Below are positions 9,085 through 16,680 of a stretch of DNA of 32,854 nucleotides, piece after piece. Every line of letters starts with the position of its first letter. Position 1 is the stretch's first letter. Both the position numbers and the translations under genes were made by a program. Source of the DNA: Bdellovibrionia bacterium. Its GTDB lineage: Bacteria; Bdellovibrionota; Bdellovibrionia; Bdellovibrionales; JAGQZY01. Location of the stretch: contig JAUHWN010000031.1 of the NCBI GenBank assembly GCA_030424665.1, positions 1 through 32,854 on the forward strand, written 5' to 3'. The notes beneath the pieces were generated by a model. It saw nothing but the letters and a program-made list of their open reading frames with translations, did not search any database and had not been told where the DNA came from.

Positions 9085-9190
9085 CAAGGGACCGATAGCA
9101 TGCTGGCGTCCTCAAAAGGGGCTGGAGACTCAAAACATGTCCCTGCATGGTCTCCAATAAAGGGTGTTCTTAGTAGAGCACCCTTTTTTT
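9085..9190 (+). ncRNA. Candidate small RNA ending in a terminator
   Basis: The 457-base stretch between the beta-barrel gene and the next gene holds a structured block. GGAGAC (9124-9129) pairs with GTCTCC (9150-9155), and an inner CATG (9136-9139) pairs with CATG (9146-9149) around a 6-base loop. Right after this comes a terminator, AGGGTG..CACCCT with a T7 run (9161-9190). Two hairpins ending in a U-tract with no convincing reading frame fit a small RNA; an open frame at 9100-9297 runs through the terminator and is not convincing. AT-rich sequence at 9048-9064 (TATAAC, TATAAA) could supply a -10, but no good -35 is visible. The 5' end is a guess. It matches no RNA family I recognise, and it could instead be a leftover leader. 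Confidence 0.4.
9161..9190 (+). terminator. Rho-independent terminator of the candidate small RNA
   Basis: AGGGTG (9161-9166) pairs with CACCCT (9179-9184), followed by seven T. No protein gene ends upstream of it after the terminator at 8974, which is what suggests an RNA transcript between the two. Confidence 0.75.
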
Positions 9191-9302
9191 ATGGACCTCC
9201 CAGGAACTCTCCTCAACAGAATCACGGTACTTGCGTCCCAACGATTCTAGAAATTGGAAACTCTCGAAAGGTGTCTAATGAAATGACATTGAATTAGAAA
9301 TT

Positions 9303-9331
9303 TTGCTGGCAAGAATACCCATAGGTATAAA
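9303..9331 (+). promoter_or_regulatory. Promoter of the secreted kinase-like gene
   Basis: TTGCTG (9303-9308) and TATAAA (9326-9331) are spaced by 17 bases, about 45 bases upstream of the ATG at 9377. The -10 is strong and the -35 is moderate. Confidence 0.55.
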
Positions 9332-9376
9332 GATTGAAGAGTACAGAGGTTAGAGGAACCACTGAGAGGCTAAAAA

Positions 9377-10162
9377 ATGAAACTAAGTATAGTAATTAGA
9401 CTGACATTTTTTCTACTTGTCTGTGGTCCTCTTTGGGCAGCTGAGCATCATCCATACACAAGATATTCATTCACCTATCGCGCCCTTTTTGTTGATAGTG
9501 ATAAAAATCTATTCATCTTTGGTCAGCAGGTTCAACCTGGTGATCGTATTGTGCTTGAGACCGGCGAATCGGTCATTTACCATCGATCCCTTGGAAGCGG
9601 AGGCAACACTGTAGTATTTGAAGATTCCACAGGGAGGGCCGTGCGCTTAAATAAGGATCCCAGCGACTGGGTTACCAATGCCGGATTTTTAAGATACGAA
9701 GACGCCATCAAAGATCTCAATCAACTTATGAATCCTCGCTTTGTTGTCAAACTCCAAGGTGAGCAACCAATTTCAGAAAACGTTTACTATGTTGAAAACT
9801 TGCCAATCGAAGTGCTCATGGAGGATTACCTCAACGATCCAAATTTAGATAGGCAAAGTGAGATGTACTTATCACTATTAGTTTTCTTTAAGGAAATATC
9901 GCGATTTCAATTTATAGGCGACTTCGCTCCATTTCAAATTGGCTGGGTGCCCGAACGAGGCTGGGTTCTCCTTGATTTCGATTTACCCATACGCTTGAAC
10001 CCATCTGGAACAACTACGAGTCCTTACAAGGTATTTTATGAGTGGGACATTCTTGAGGACTGGAGTGTTTACGTTAACGACCCAGTATTGAAAACTGTTA
10101 TCCGAGACTACGATCAACTATTAAACACCAAAACTTTGCGCTGCCGAATCCACTTCTTGTAA
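9377..10162 (+). CDS. Secreted protein with degenerate protein-kinase-like motifs
   Basis: The 261-residue protein has a signal peptide (hydrophobic residues 3-20, cleavage near LWA-AE). I recognise no named family. The motifs fall in the order expected of a kinase/aminoglycoside-phosphotransferase fold: a glycine-rich loop LGSGGNTVVFE at 72-82, a strand AVRLNK at 88-93 where a kinase has its ATP-binding lysine, a hinge-like VLMEDYL at 146-152, GDFAPFQIGW at 181-190 resembling the GDLHPGNIL catalytic loop (Asp182 kept, Asn replaced by Gln187), and LLDFD at 198-202 resembling the metal-binding DFG/DFD. The order and spacing support a kinase fold, active or decayed, outside the cytoplasm. This is inference from motif order only. 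A GAGAGG ribosome site precedes the ATG. It converges on the next gene with only a short gap. Confidence 0.6.
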   Translation: MKLSIVIRLTFFLLVCGPLWAAEHHPYTRYSFTYRALFVDSDKNLFIFGQQVQPGDRIVLETGESVIYHRSLGSGGNTVVFEDSTGRAVRLNKDPSDWVTNAGFLRYEDAIKDLNQLMNPRFVVKLQGEQPISENVYYVENLPIEVLMEDYLNDPNLDRQSEMYLSLLVFFKEISRFQFIGDFAPFQIGWVPERGWVLLDFDLPIRLNPSGTTTSPYKVFYEWDILEDWSVYVNDPVLKTVIRDYDQLLNTKTLRCRIHFL

Positions 10163-10205
10163 ATTGGATCTAGTATTGAGGCACTATAGAAATATCCGAT
10201 AGAAT

Positions 10206-11090
10206 CTATAACTCGAAGATGTAGCGACTTACTCTATTTTCTCTTCTGATCAACTTCTCTTCTAACTCTAAGGGTATAGCTAGAGACCGAGCCATTACTT
10301 TATTTTTCCTAACATCTACGACCCTACACTTTATATCAGAGTAATGACCCGATCGATTTTTGAAGGATACCGAAATATTTTGACCGACAGATAGACCAAT
10401 CTCTTCTAAGTTATCCTTTGAAGTGAGTCGGAGACCACGAAGTCCAATTTCTTCCAAAAATAAGTCTTCGATTTCATATCCATCGACGTTCGCTATTCCG
10501 TATTCGGAAAACCTAGGACAGGATCTCAATGGAAGTCCTAAATCCTCAAGGTATCTATTTTCAATTAGTGGGTAGCCAATAAATGGATCTGCAAAATCTT
10601 CAGATTCTTTTATTAAGTTAATTACAAATTCGGGAAAATTAGCAAGTAAAGTAAACGGCAAAAAACAAAACCATGGGTCTCTTCCAATTTTGGCTTCGTA
10701 GTTGGAACAAGCCTCTACACTTTCATGACCCATTAATGCCATCTCAATAACTGAAGAATTAGTAGTACAAGACTCGACCATCAACTTTTCTGAATTTTCC
10801 AATATTTCTGATGCTACTAATTCAAATAATTCAGCGTCTTTGGAGTGAGTTAATCTAAAAGACTCAAATAATTTGAAAGGGTTTAAATCATTCCGATCAA
10901 TAATGGAAACAAATACAAAGCTTTCATTGATCTCAATGCCACATACAATAATTTGAGTTTTAAAGAAAAGACTTGGTGAAATCTTTAGTTTTAGACAGTT
11001 ATTTTCATCAACTAAGCACTTCGAAAAATAATCAATGACTTTTTGCGTATTGATATGAATTGTTCCTGTCGAAGATCCCGGTTCTTTCAC
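10206..11090 (-). CDS. Hypothetical protein with a weak PilZ-like C-terminus
   Basis: I do not recognise this 294-residue protein. It has no signal peptide or membrane segment. The N-terminal 160 residues are mixed alpha/beta without a known motif. The C-terminal 110 residues (from LRSCPRFSEYGI) have a spacing reminiscent of PilZ domains: an Arg-containing segment, then LGLRGLRL-like beta strands (residues IGLRGLRLTS), then VGQNISVSF and IKCRVVDVR. The canonical (D/N)xSxxG c-di-GMP motif is absent, so ligand binding is doubtful. The start is GTG at 11090 with a poor ribosome site. The gene and its flanks are clearly more AT-rich than their neighbours. It stands alone, convergent with the kinase-like gene and divided from the lipoprotein gene by 208 AT-rich bases. 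Confidence 0.6.
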   Translation of the reverse strand: MKEPGSSTGTIHINTQKVIDYFSKCLVDENNCLKLKISPSLFFKTQIIVCGIEINESFVFVSIIDRNDLNPFKLFESFRLTHSKDAELFELVASEILENSEKLMVESCTTNSSVIEMALMGHESVEACSNYEAKIGRDPWFCFLPFTLLANFPEFVINLIKESEDFADPFIGYPLIENRYLEDLGLPLRSCPRFSEYGIANVDGYEIEDLFLEEIGLRGLRLTSKDNLEEIGLSVGQNISVSFKNRSGHYSDIKCRVVDVRKNKVMARSLAIPLELEEKLIRRENRVSRYIFEL

Positions 11091-11298
11091 TGCTCACCAT
11101 CCACTTTATAATGTATAAAATTTTATTAGAAAACTGCTCTTCAAATCATTATTCTATATTAATTTGAATGAAGGTTCTCTTAATTTTCGATTAACTTTAA
11201 AAAATGAGTGGTTTCAATTTTGGAACCAGATCTAAAACTAGGAGTTTTTGTCAAAAATATTTACTGCGAAAAGAGCGTATTGTTTGATTCAAAAAGAG

Positions 11299-12552
11299 TT
11301 ATCTAAAGGATCGCCATGTTAGAAAGGTTTTTTTACCAGGACGAATTTTAATTTTAATGGGTGTGGAATTTTCACCTGAGGGTTTGCCGTAAACATCGAG
11401 ACCTTCGAAGGCTATAGTATATTCTCCGGGTTTCATCCACTTTTTGTAGACCTGAATCGTCTCTGGGAGCGTTGACCACTGGCGGGTGTCAGCTTGATCA
11501 GCAGCATTCATTGCAATCCATGCTAAATTTCCGAGAGCCTTATTCCGTTGTCGAATTTGATCGGCAACGACGGCTTTTGCCACCACGCCAACAAGGCGGC
11601 GAGCGACTAAACTATTAAACTCATCTTCTAAAGTTTTCATGGCAACGTTTCCAATTGAAAAAAGTGGATCCGTCCTTCCTGAAACACTATTGTTGACCCG
11701 AATCTGTGCGAATTGAGTTCGCGTTCTCACGGGAAACATTTTTGGAAAGCGGGGATTTTCAGGTCTAGGTCGTTTTCTTGGAATCCAACCCTGCTGATAA
11801 ATGACGACCAATTCACCTTCTTTTCTCCACTTTTTTGGATCTACATTATTGAGCCCGAATTTGGATTTATATTCGTTATACTTATCGCGCCTTCTGGCCC
11901 GATAAGCTGATCGGACAAGGTCTTCTTTGAGATATGAAAAATTCGGAAAAATTTCATGGGCTTTATAGTAATCAATGAAGGCATTGTCCCAGCTTTTTTC
12001 TTGCTCCCAAATCATAGCTCCTAGGTAGCGGGCAAAGACACTTTGAACAAATTCCTTTTCACCTTCTTGTCGCAAAAAATTGAGTCTTTGGTTGAGCTTT
12101 CTTACTTCAACCGCAGCAGCCTCAAGTTGCCCAAGCATCAAAAAATTAATTGCAAGGTAGGCATTAATTAGAACTTTTTCAAAGGGATCACCCTTATATT
12201 GAACTAGACCTTCACTAAGAAGAAATGAACCACCTTCGCGAGAAAGCGATATATAGTCTTTAAAGTCAACGAGTTGGTCGGCAGCCAAGAGAGCTTGGTT
12301 GCTCCCCCTAAAATCACCCGCTTCGTGTAAGGCAATTCCATAATCAAGGAGGTAGACCAACTGATCATCGCCAGGCTTTTCGGCCAAAGGCTTAAGTTTT
12401 TGCGCCGCTGTCTGAGGTTGACGAGTGACCAGGTTATAACGGGCATCGTAAACCTTTTTCTGATAGGAGGCGCAAGAAGTTAAAAAGCTAATAAAAAAGA
12501 GAAGGGCCAATAAAGCACTTCTCCCTTTTAAATCATTGAGTCGATGTAGCAT
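11299..12552 (-). CDS. COG3014-type TPR-containing lipoprotein
   Basis: The 417-residue protein has a lipoprotein signal ending LTSC (Cys27). The first half is helical and TPR-like (RQPQTAAQKLKPLAEKP, DYGIALHEAGDFRGSNQALL, AYLAINFLMLGQLEAAAVEV). The C-terminal half has beta character (GELVVIYQQGWIPRKRPRP) and ends in an Ig-like strand pair (GEYTIAFEGLDVYGKPSGEN). This is the arrangement of the COG3014 lipoproteins, which are often found beside LpoB homologues, as here: lpoB lies 18 bases upstream in the same direction. A role with LpoB in peptidoglycan synthesis at the outer membrane is an inference from the pairing; the family itself is uncharacterised. The start ATG has a GAG site 8 bases upstream. 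Confidence 0.83.
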   Translation of the reverse strand: MLHRLNDLKGRSALLALLFFISFLTSCASYQKKVYDARYNLVTRQPQTAAQKLKPLAEKPGDDQLVYLLDYGIALHEAGDFRGSNQALLAADQLVDFKDYISLSREGGSFLLSEGLVQYKGDPFEKVLINAYLAINFLMLGQLEAAAVEVRKLNQRLNFLRQEGEKEFVQSVFARYLGAMIWEQEKSWDNAFIDYYKAHEIFPNFSYLKEDLVRSAYRARRRDKYNEYKSKFGLNNVDPKKWRKEGELVVIYQQGWIPRKRPRPENPRFPKMFPVRTRTQFAQIRVNNSVSGRTDPLFSIGNVAMKTLEDEFNSLVARRLVGVVAKAVVADQIRQRNKALGNLAWIAMNAADQADTRQWSTLPETIQVYKKWMKPGEYTIAFEGLDVYGKPSGENSTPIKIKIRPGKKTFLTWRSFR

Positions 12553-12570
12553 TTTTAAATCTCAATTTAA

Positions 12571-13170
12571 TTAGAGACCTACTCTTCTCTTCTTAAATTT
12601 CTTTCTGATTTGTTTGTAGTCAGACCACTCAATAATATTAGTCTGTAGGTTTGTTAAATTCAGAGTCACTTTATAATAGACAGTTTTCTTTCGTCCAACT
12701 TGTTGAACAATTGAATCGAGGCGTCCATTAACAATGAAGTCGGCCCCAATTTGCTGACCCATTCTCTTCTTACTAGAGGAACTTGTTGTTCCAGATTGCT
12801 GATATTCGATTTCTTCGGCGACGTCATCCCTCGCCTCTTTATCGACGAATCGTACGCGTCCACCTCGCTGAATTTCAACTCGAACCATATCCATAATACT
12901 TTGGGTGTCGATCTGCTCGAGAGTCTTGTTTTGCAGTCGAGTCACCATTACCGTCGGGCGAGTTTTATTAGCAGAAATAACAGGGTGGTTGATCATACTT
13001 TGAACGAGGTCACGTACCACATTCTGCATATCCGATTCAGACCATTTGTCGTTCAAAAGATTGGTGCTGTTTACATCTTCGTCATAGGCCCCTTCAGTGA
13101 AGGCAGTCGGTCCACAACCACTCAGGCTTAATCCAGCTAGCGCGCAAACCATCACAAATACTTTTCTCAT
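12571..13170 (-). CDS. lpoB: LpoB-like penicillin-binding protein activator lipoprotein
   Basis: The 199-residue protein has a lipoprotein signal with lipobox LSGC (Cys19) and a short disordered linker. The globular domain then follows the LpoB pattern: RPTVMVTRLQNKTLEQIDT, MDMVRVEIQRGGRVRFVDKE, IGADFIVNGRLDSIVQQVGR and YYKVTLNLTNLQTNIIEWSD. LpoB sits in the outer membrane and reaches through the peptidoglycan to activate the bifunctional synthase PBP1b. No PBP gene is in this window. A GAGGAG ribosome site precedes the ATG. It is the first gene of a two-gene operon with the COG3014-type lipoprotein. The family call is good; which synthase it activates in this organism cannot be told. Confidence 0.87.
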   Translation of the reverse strand: MRKVFVMVCALAGLSLSGCGPTAFTEGAYDEDVNSTNLLNDKWSESDMQNVVRDLVQSMINHPVISANKTRPTVMVTRLQNKTLEQIDTQSIMDMVRVEIQRGGRVRFVDKEARDDVAEEIEYQQSGTTSSSSKKRMGQQIGADFIVNGRLDSIVQQVGRKKTVYYKVTLNLTNLQTNIIEWSDYKQIRKKFKKRRVGL

Positions 13171-13315
13171 CTTTCATCTCCTCATTTAGGGGACTTAGGT
13201 TGATCCGAATTTTATCTCGGATATTCATTCTAGAAACAAAGGTGCAATTGAGCAACAGTCGGGTTCAATTTTGCTCAATCTGTTGATCCAAATTTGTGAC
13301 ATATGAGGCTAAATC

Positions 13316-13741
13316 TTGGAATTACCTAGTAAACAAAATATCGATCGATCAATTATAGACAGTCCTGAAAAGGCATTCGAGCACATGCGATTTTTAGGAA
13401 GCAAAGAGGTAGAGGAGTTGTGGCTTTTGAGCCTCGACAGCCAACTGAAACTGCTTTGCGTCGAAATGCTCTTTAAAGGCGGACGAGACCAATGTCCCGT
13501 CGATCCAAGAGAGATCATTAAAAGTCTCATTCGTGGAATAGCGACTTCATTTATTTTGGTTCACAACCATCCTTCAGGAAATGTCGACGCCTCTGAAGAA
13601 GACCATCATGTCACCGAAAAAATCGCAAACTTGGCTCGCTTGTTTTCTTTTAAAATGGAGGATCATTTAATCATTGGAGGAGAGAATTTCCTGAGTTTTA
13701 GAAAACAAAAAATCGGCATTTTTTCCCATGGAGAAAATTAA
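13316..13741 (+). CDS. Short RadC-like JAB/MPN domain protein
   Basis: The 141-residue product is essentially the RadC JAB domain alone. It carries the metal site: a Glu in CVEMLFKGG, then HNHPSGN, then SEED with the Asp ligand, followed by the RadC-typical tail DHLIIGGENFLSFR and, before it, a DPREIIKSLI helix. Full-length RadC (about 220 residues) has an N-terminal helix-hairpin-helix that is missing here. All JAMM ligands look intact. RadC proteins were once thought to act in repair, but their true function is unsettled. The start is TTG at 13316, the only suitable start, with GAGG 8 bases upstream; an ATG at 13303 is out of frame. It converges on the membrane protein gene downstream. Confidence 0.82.
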   Translation: MELPSKQNIDRSIIDSPEKAFEHMRFLGSKEVEELWLLSLDSQLKLLCVEMLFKGGRDQCPVDPREIIKSLIRGIATSFILVHNHPSGNVDASEEDHHVTEKIANLARLFSFKMEDHLIIGGENFLSFRKQKIGIFSHGEN

Positions 13742-13769
13742 AGTCTTTATGGATTGAAAACACTCAGAA

Positions 13770-14627
13770 TTACTGGGCCTGCAAAGAACTTCCCGGAAGG
13801 CCCGCAGATTGACCACCAGATGAAGCGGCACCACGACTTCCTGGTCGATACTTCGCTCGTTTGACCGAATAAACTTGTAGTTGATTATCAACGATTTCCG
13901 CTTCTACGACCCAGCCATTAGCCAGCGCATTCGCTTTGAATTGATCGACATATTCCCGCTTCATGAGCTCATCCATGTAAGCGATCTCTTGTTTGGTGCG
14001 AAGCCCATCAAGAATTACGTCTTGGGGATCGATCCCTGAAGCAATTTGTGAATGACTCACATCTGAGAGCGCAGCATTCTCTACCTGCCCAAGTTGAGGA
14101 CTATCATAATAATTCTCCACCAAAGATGGTCGCTTATCTAGCAACTCTTCTTCAACAGGGGGAGCTTCGTAGTGACCCCATATCTCGGATTCAGCTTGGG
14201 CCATTCTCATTTTTCTTTCGACAGCTAATTTATGTTTAAGAACTCTTTGTGAATAAAGGTTCTTTTGAAATTTTTCATTGAGTATGACTTCACGAGAGGA
14301 GTGACCCTGGCCCTGTCCCGTAGCACGTAAAGATAAATTGGCTTTTTGATCTTTTGTAGAATTTCCACCTTTAAACACGAATACAAAACCGACAACCACC
14401 AGTACAGCGGTAACAATGAATACAAGGGGACGATTGGAGTCTTCCTCTTCTTCGAACTTTTTCTCTTTACCCATTGATTTTCTGAAATCATCGGATTTTT
14501 TGTGATCGTTTGCTAGAGCCGAACGCAAGAGATGGGGTGGAAGTGGCTGACTTGGGTCATACCCCTTCGATTTCTTTTTTGCACTCGAATGCTGTTGAGT
14601 CTTGGACCCTGGTTTCGAACTTCCCAT
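13770..14627 (-). CDS. Hypothetical single-pass membrane protein
   Basis: I do not recognise this 285-residue protein. It has a basic, Ser/Lys-rich cytoplasmic N-terminus of about 65 residues, one transmembrane helix at about 66-86 (LVFIVTAVLVVVGFVFVF), and an extracytoplasmic part with a helical basic region (VLKHKLAVERKMRMAQAESE) and an acidic linker. It then has a short alpha/beta unit (ANGWVVEAEIVDNQLQVYSV) and a Gly/Ser-rich end. The topology is that of a bitopic inner-membrane protein with its C-terminus in the periplasm. The AGAGG site is unusually close to the ATG (one base), yet no alternative start is available. It lies 104 bases downstream of the histidine kinase gene, in the same direction, and could be an extra member of that cluster. 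Confidence 0.75.
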   Translation of the reverse strand: MGSSKPGSKTQQHSSAKKKSKGYDPSQPLPPHLLRSALANDHKKSDDFRKSMGKEKKFEEEEDSNRPLVFIVTAVLVVVGFVFVFKGGNSTKDQKANLSLRATGQGQGHSSREVILNEKFQKNLYSQRVLKHKLAVERKMRMAQAESEIWGHYEAPPVEEELLDKRPSLVENYYDSPQLGQVENAALSDVSHSQIASGIDPQDVILDGLRTKQEIAYMDELMKREYVDQFKANALANGWVVEAEIVDNQLQVYSVKRAKYRPGSRGAASSGGQSAGLPGSSLQAQ

Positions 14628-14731
14628 ACCTCTATTAGTTTATCGGAGTAAAACAGATGTCCCTAATTTTTTTAGCAATCATTTGTTCTAAAATGAGACA
14701 AATCGATAATATTGTTTATTGTTTTGACAGA

Positions 14732-16675
14732 CTAGGGGTTAAACTTCGGCCCCTCAACAGGTAAAACGATGGTAAATTTCGTTCCCTTGCCCTCTTCGGA
14801 CTCGACCTGTATCTCTCCCTTGTGCTTTTCGACAATCCCATAAGAAATACTCAAACCAAGCCCAGTCCCCTTGCCAACACCCTTTGTTGTAAAGAAAGGA
14901 TCGAAAATTTGATTTAATTTATCTTTAGAAATACCTTTTCCAGAGTCCCCAATTTCAATGACAACCTTGTCTTTTACTTTTTTATCGAGAACAGAAGTCT
15001 TAATGCTAATCTTACCTTTAGCCTCAATAGCTTGGGCCGCATTGGAAAGTATATTCATAAAAACTTGGTTGAGTTGACTCGCATAACAAAGTACTTGGGG
15101 TAACTCGCCATAATCTTTGACGACCTCAATTCGATTCTTCGTTTCGCCCCGCAAGAGACTCAGGGTATTTTCGAGCGCTTCATTAATATCAATTTTCTTG
15201 AGTTTCGCTTCTTCTAGTCTCGAAAAATTCCTCAATCCTACGACAATATCTCTAGTGCGGCGGGCACCATCTTCACAAGACTTTATGAGGCGTGGAAGAT
15301 CCTCTACAATATACTTATAGTCTTCTTCTTCTTTAATTTTCTCTAATTGATCGGGATTGTTTTCTGCCGCGTCGATTAGCTTTATTAAACGCTCAGAATA
15401 ATCTTTCAGATGACTCATATTCGAAAAAATAAAACCGATCGGGTTATTAAGCTCATGGGCGACACCGGCCACGAGTTGCCCAAGACTAGCCATCTTAGCC
15501 GTGTGAACAAGCTTACTTTGTGTTTCCTTCAATTCGTCATAGGCTTCTTCAACTTCTCTTACCTTATTTTCCAGTTCACTTCGAGCACTAGAAACTCGCC
15601 GTGACATCTCATTAAAGCTTTCAGTCAAGAGACCTAATTCAGTTTCACTGGTGATCGGGATTTCTATGTTTTCATTGCCCTGATACATTCTCTGGGTGGC
15701 TTCCAGCAAAAGGTAGAGCGGTCGCAGAACAACTCGCGCAGTCAGAAAACTGGTAAAAATTAAAAGTACGATGAGAGCAAAAAATACCCCTATGATCGCA
15801 TAATTAACATCTCGAATAGTTTTTTCGGCGCGCTCTTTTGAAGCACCGACACCAATTAAAAACCGTGACTGCCCCCATGAGATAGGACTCGTGATAAAGC
15901 CGTAGGGAACATCTCTCAAAGTCAGTTCAAAGAATGTGTCAAGATCAGTGGATATTCCCCGCTCAACAAAATAATCATTGGGATAGAGCTCGAAATCCTG
16001 ATTGTTCGAAACAATAATCTTGCCCTTGTCATCGAATAGCAAGAATTCGAGATTTAACCTTTTCTGTAAGTTTTCTAGGAAAACTTTATCAATATTGATT
16101 AACTGTTCGATGTAACCTGCAATTCGTCCCGACTTAGAAAGAGCTTTCGTTATAACAATCATTTGAATTCGGCCAAAAGCTTCTTCGCGCAAAAACGAAA
16201 TCGTACTCATTTGTGTTTTTGTTTCGAGCCCCTGAATTATCTCGTCTGATAATGCGATTTCGAGTCGCAAACTACTTTGTAATCGATTTTTTGAATCCCT
16301 AAAAACCGTCGCAAAATGCCTTCCATCTCTTCCAAAAATTGAAACCTGCTGAGGCAAAGGATTGCGCATCCCTTTTTTTAGTGTATTTGCGCTATTTTTT
16401 GCATCTCCAGTACTCATGAAATAAACAAGTGAGGTGTCATTAGCAAAGAACTGCCCCCGCTTATTGAGGTAATTTTCATATTCTTTGAAGATCGCACTCA
16501 GCTCACGGATATTTCCACGTAAACGCTCTTTAAGCTCATCATTGATAGCTTCAGAATAACGACTCAAGAAGATTCCGGTCAAAAAAGCCAATGGAATCAC
16601 GGAAAAAAGAACAAACCAGAGTAAGAAGATTGATTTTAGGGACCGCTTTGGCTTTCGACTATCAAAACTTTCCAT
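14732..16675 (-). CDS. Membrane sensor histidine kinase
   Basis: The 647-residue protein has a transmembrane helix at about 14-37, a periplasmic sensor region of about 250 residues (Cache-like size), a second helix at about 292-312, a HAMP linker, and a coiled coil at 365-395. The dimerisation domain carries the phospho-acceptor in GVAHELNNP (His407). The ATPase domain has the N box (NILSNAAQAIE), G1 (GDSGKGIS), F box (FDPFFTTK) and G2 (GKGTGLGLSIS), all intact. It is an orthodox kinase of the NtrB-like HELNNP class. No response regulator is in the window, so its partner is elsewhere. It starts 6 bases after the anti-sigma-like gene stop and is likely the last gene of the mreB cluster. Confidence 0.93.
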   Translation of the reverse strand: MESFDSRKPKRSLKSIFLLWFVLFSVIPLAFLTGIFLSRYSEAINDELKERLRGNIRELSAIFKEYENYLNKRGQFFANDTSLVYFMSTGDAKNSANTLKKGMRNPLPQQVSIFGRDGRHFATVFRDSKNRLQSSLRLEIALSDEIIQGLETKTQMSTISFLREEAFGRIQMIVITKALSKSGRIAGYIEQLINIDKVFLENLQKRLNLEFLLFDDKGKIIVSNNQDFELYPNDYFVERGISTDLDTFFELTLRDVPYGFITSPISWGQSRFLIGVGASKERAEKTIRDVNYAIIGVFFALIVLLIFTSFLTARVVLRPLYLLLEATQRMYQGNENIEIPITSETELGLLTESFNEMSRRVSSARSELENKVREVEEAYDELKETQSKLVHTAKMASLGQLVAGVAHELNNPIGFIFSNMSHLKDYSERLIKLIDAAENNPDQLEKIKEEEDYKYIVEDLPRLIKSCEDGARRTRDIVVGLRNFSRLEEAKLKKIDINEALENTLSLLRGETKNRIEVVKDYGELPQVLCYASQLNQVFMNILSNAAQAIEAKGKISIKTSVLDKKVKDKVVIEIGDSGKGISKDKLNQIFDPFFTTKGVGKGTGLGLSISYGIVEKHKGEIQVESEEGKGTKFTIVLPVEGPKFNP

Positions 16676-16680
16676 ACCTA

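Noticed and set aside
9100-9297. 65-residue plus-strand frame after the beta-barrel gene
   Set aside because: It runs straight through a strong rho-independent terminator at 9161-9190 and lacks any protein-like pattern; an RNA explains the region better.
9020-9376. c-di-GMP (GEMM-I) riboswitch, considered because such RNAs are abundant in Bdellovibrio
   Set aside because: The conserved GEMM sequence blocks are not present in the leader or in the hairpin region.
12751-13131. 126-residue plus-strand frame opposite lpoB
   Set aside because: Antisense to a well-supported lipoprotein gene, with no domain and no ribosome site.
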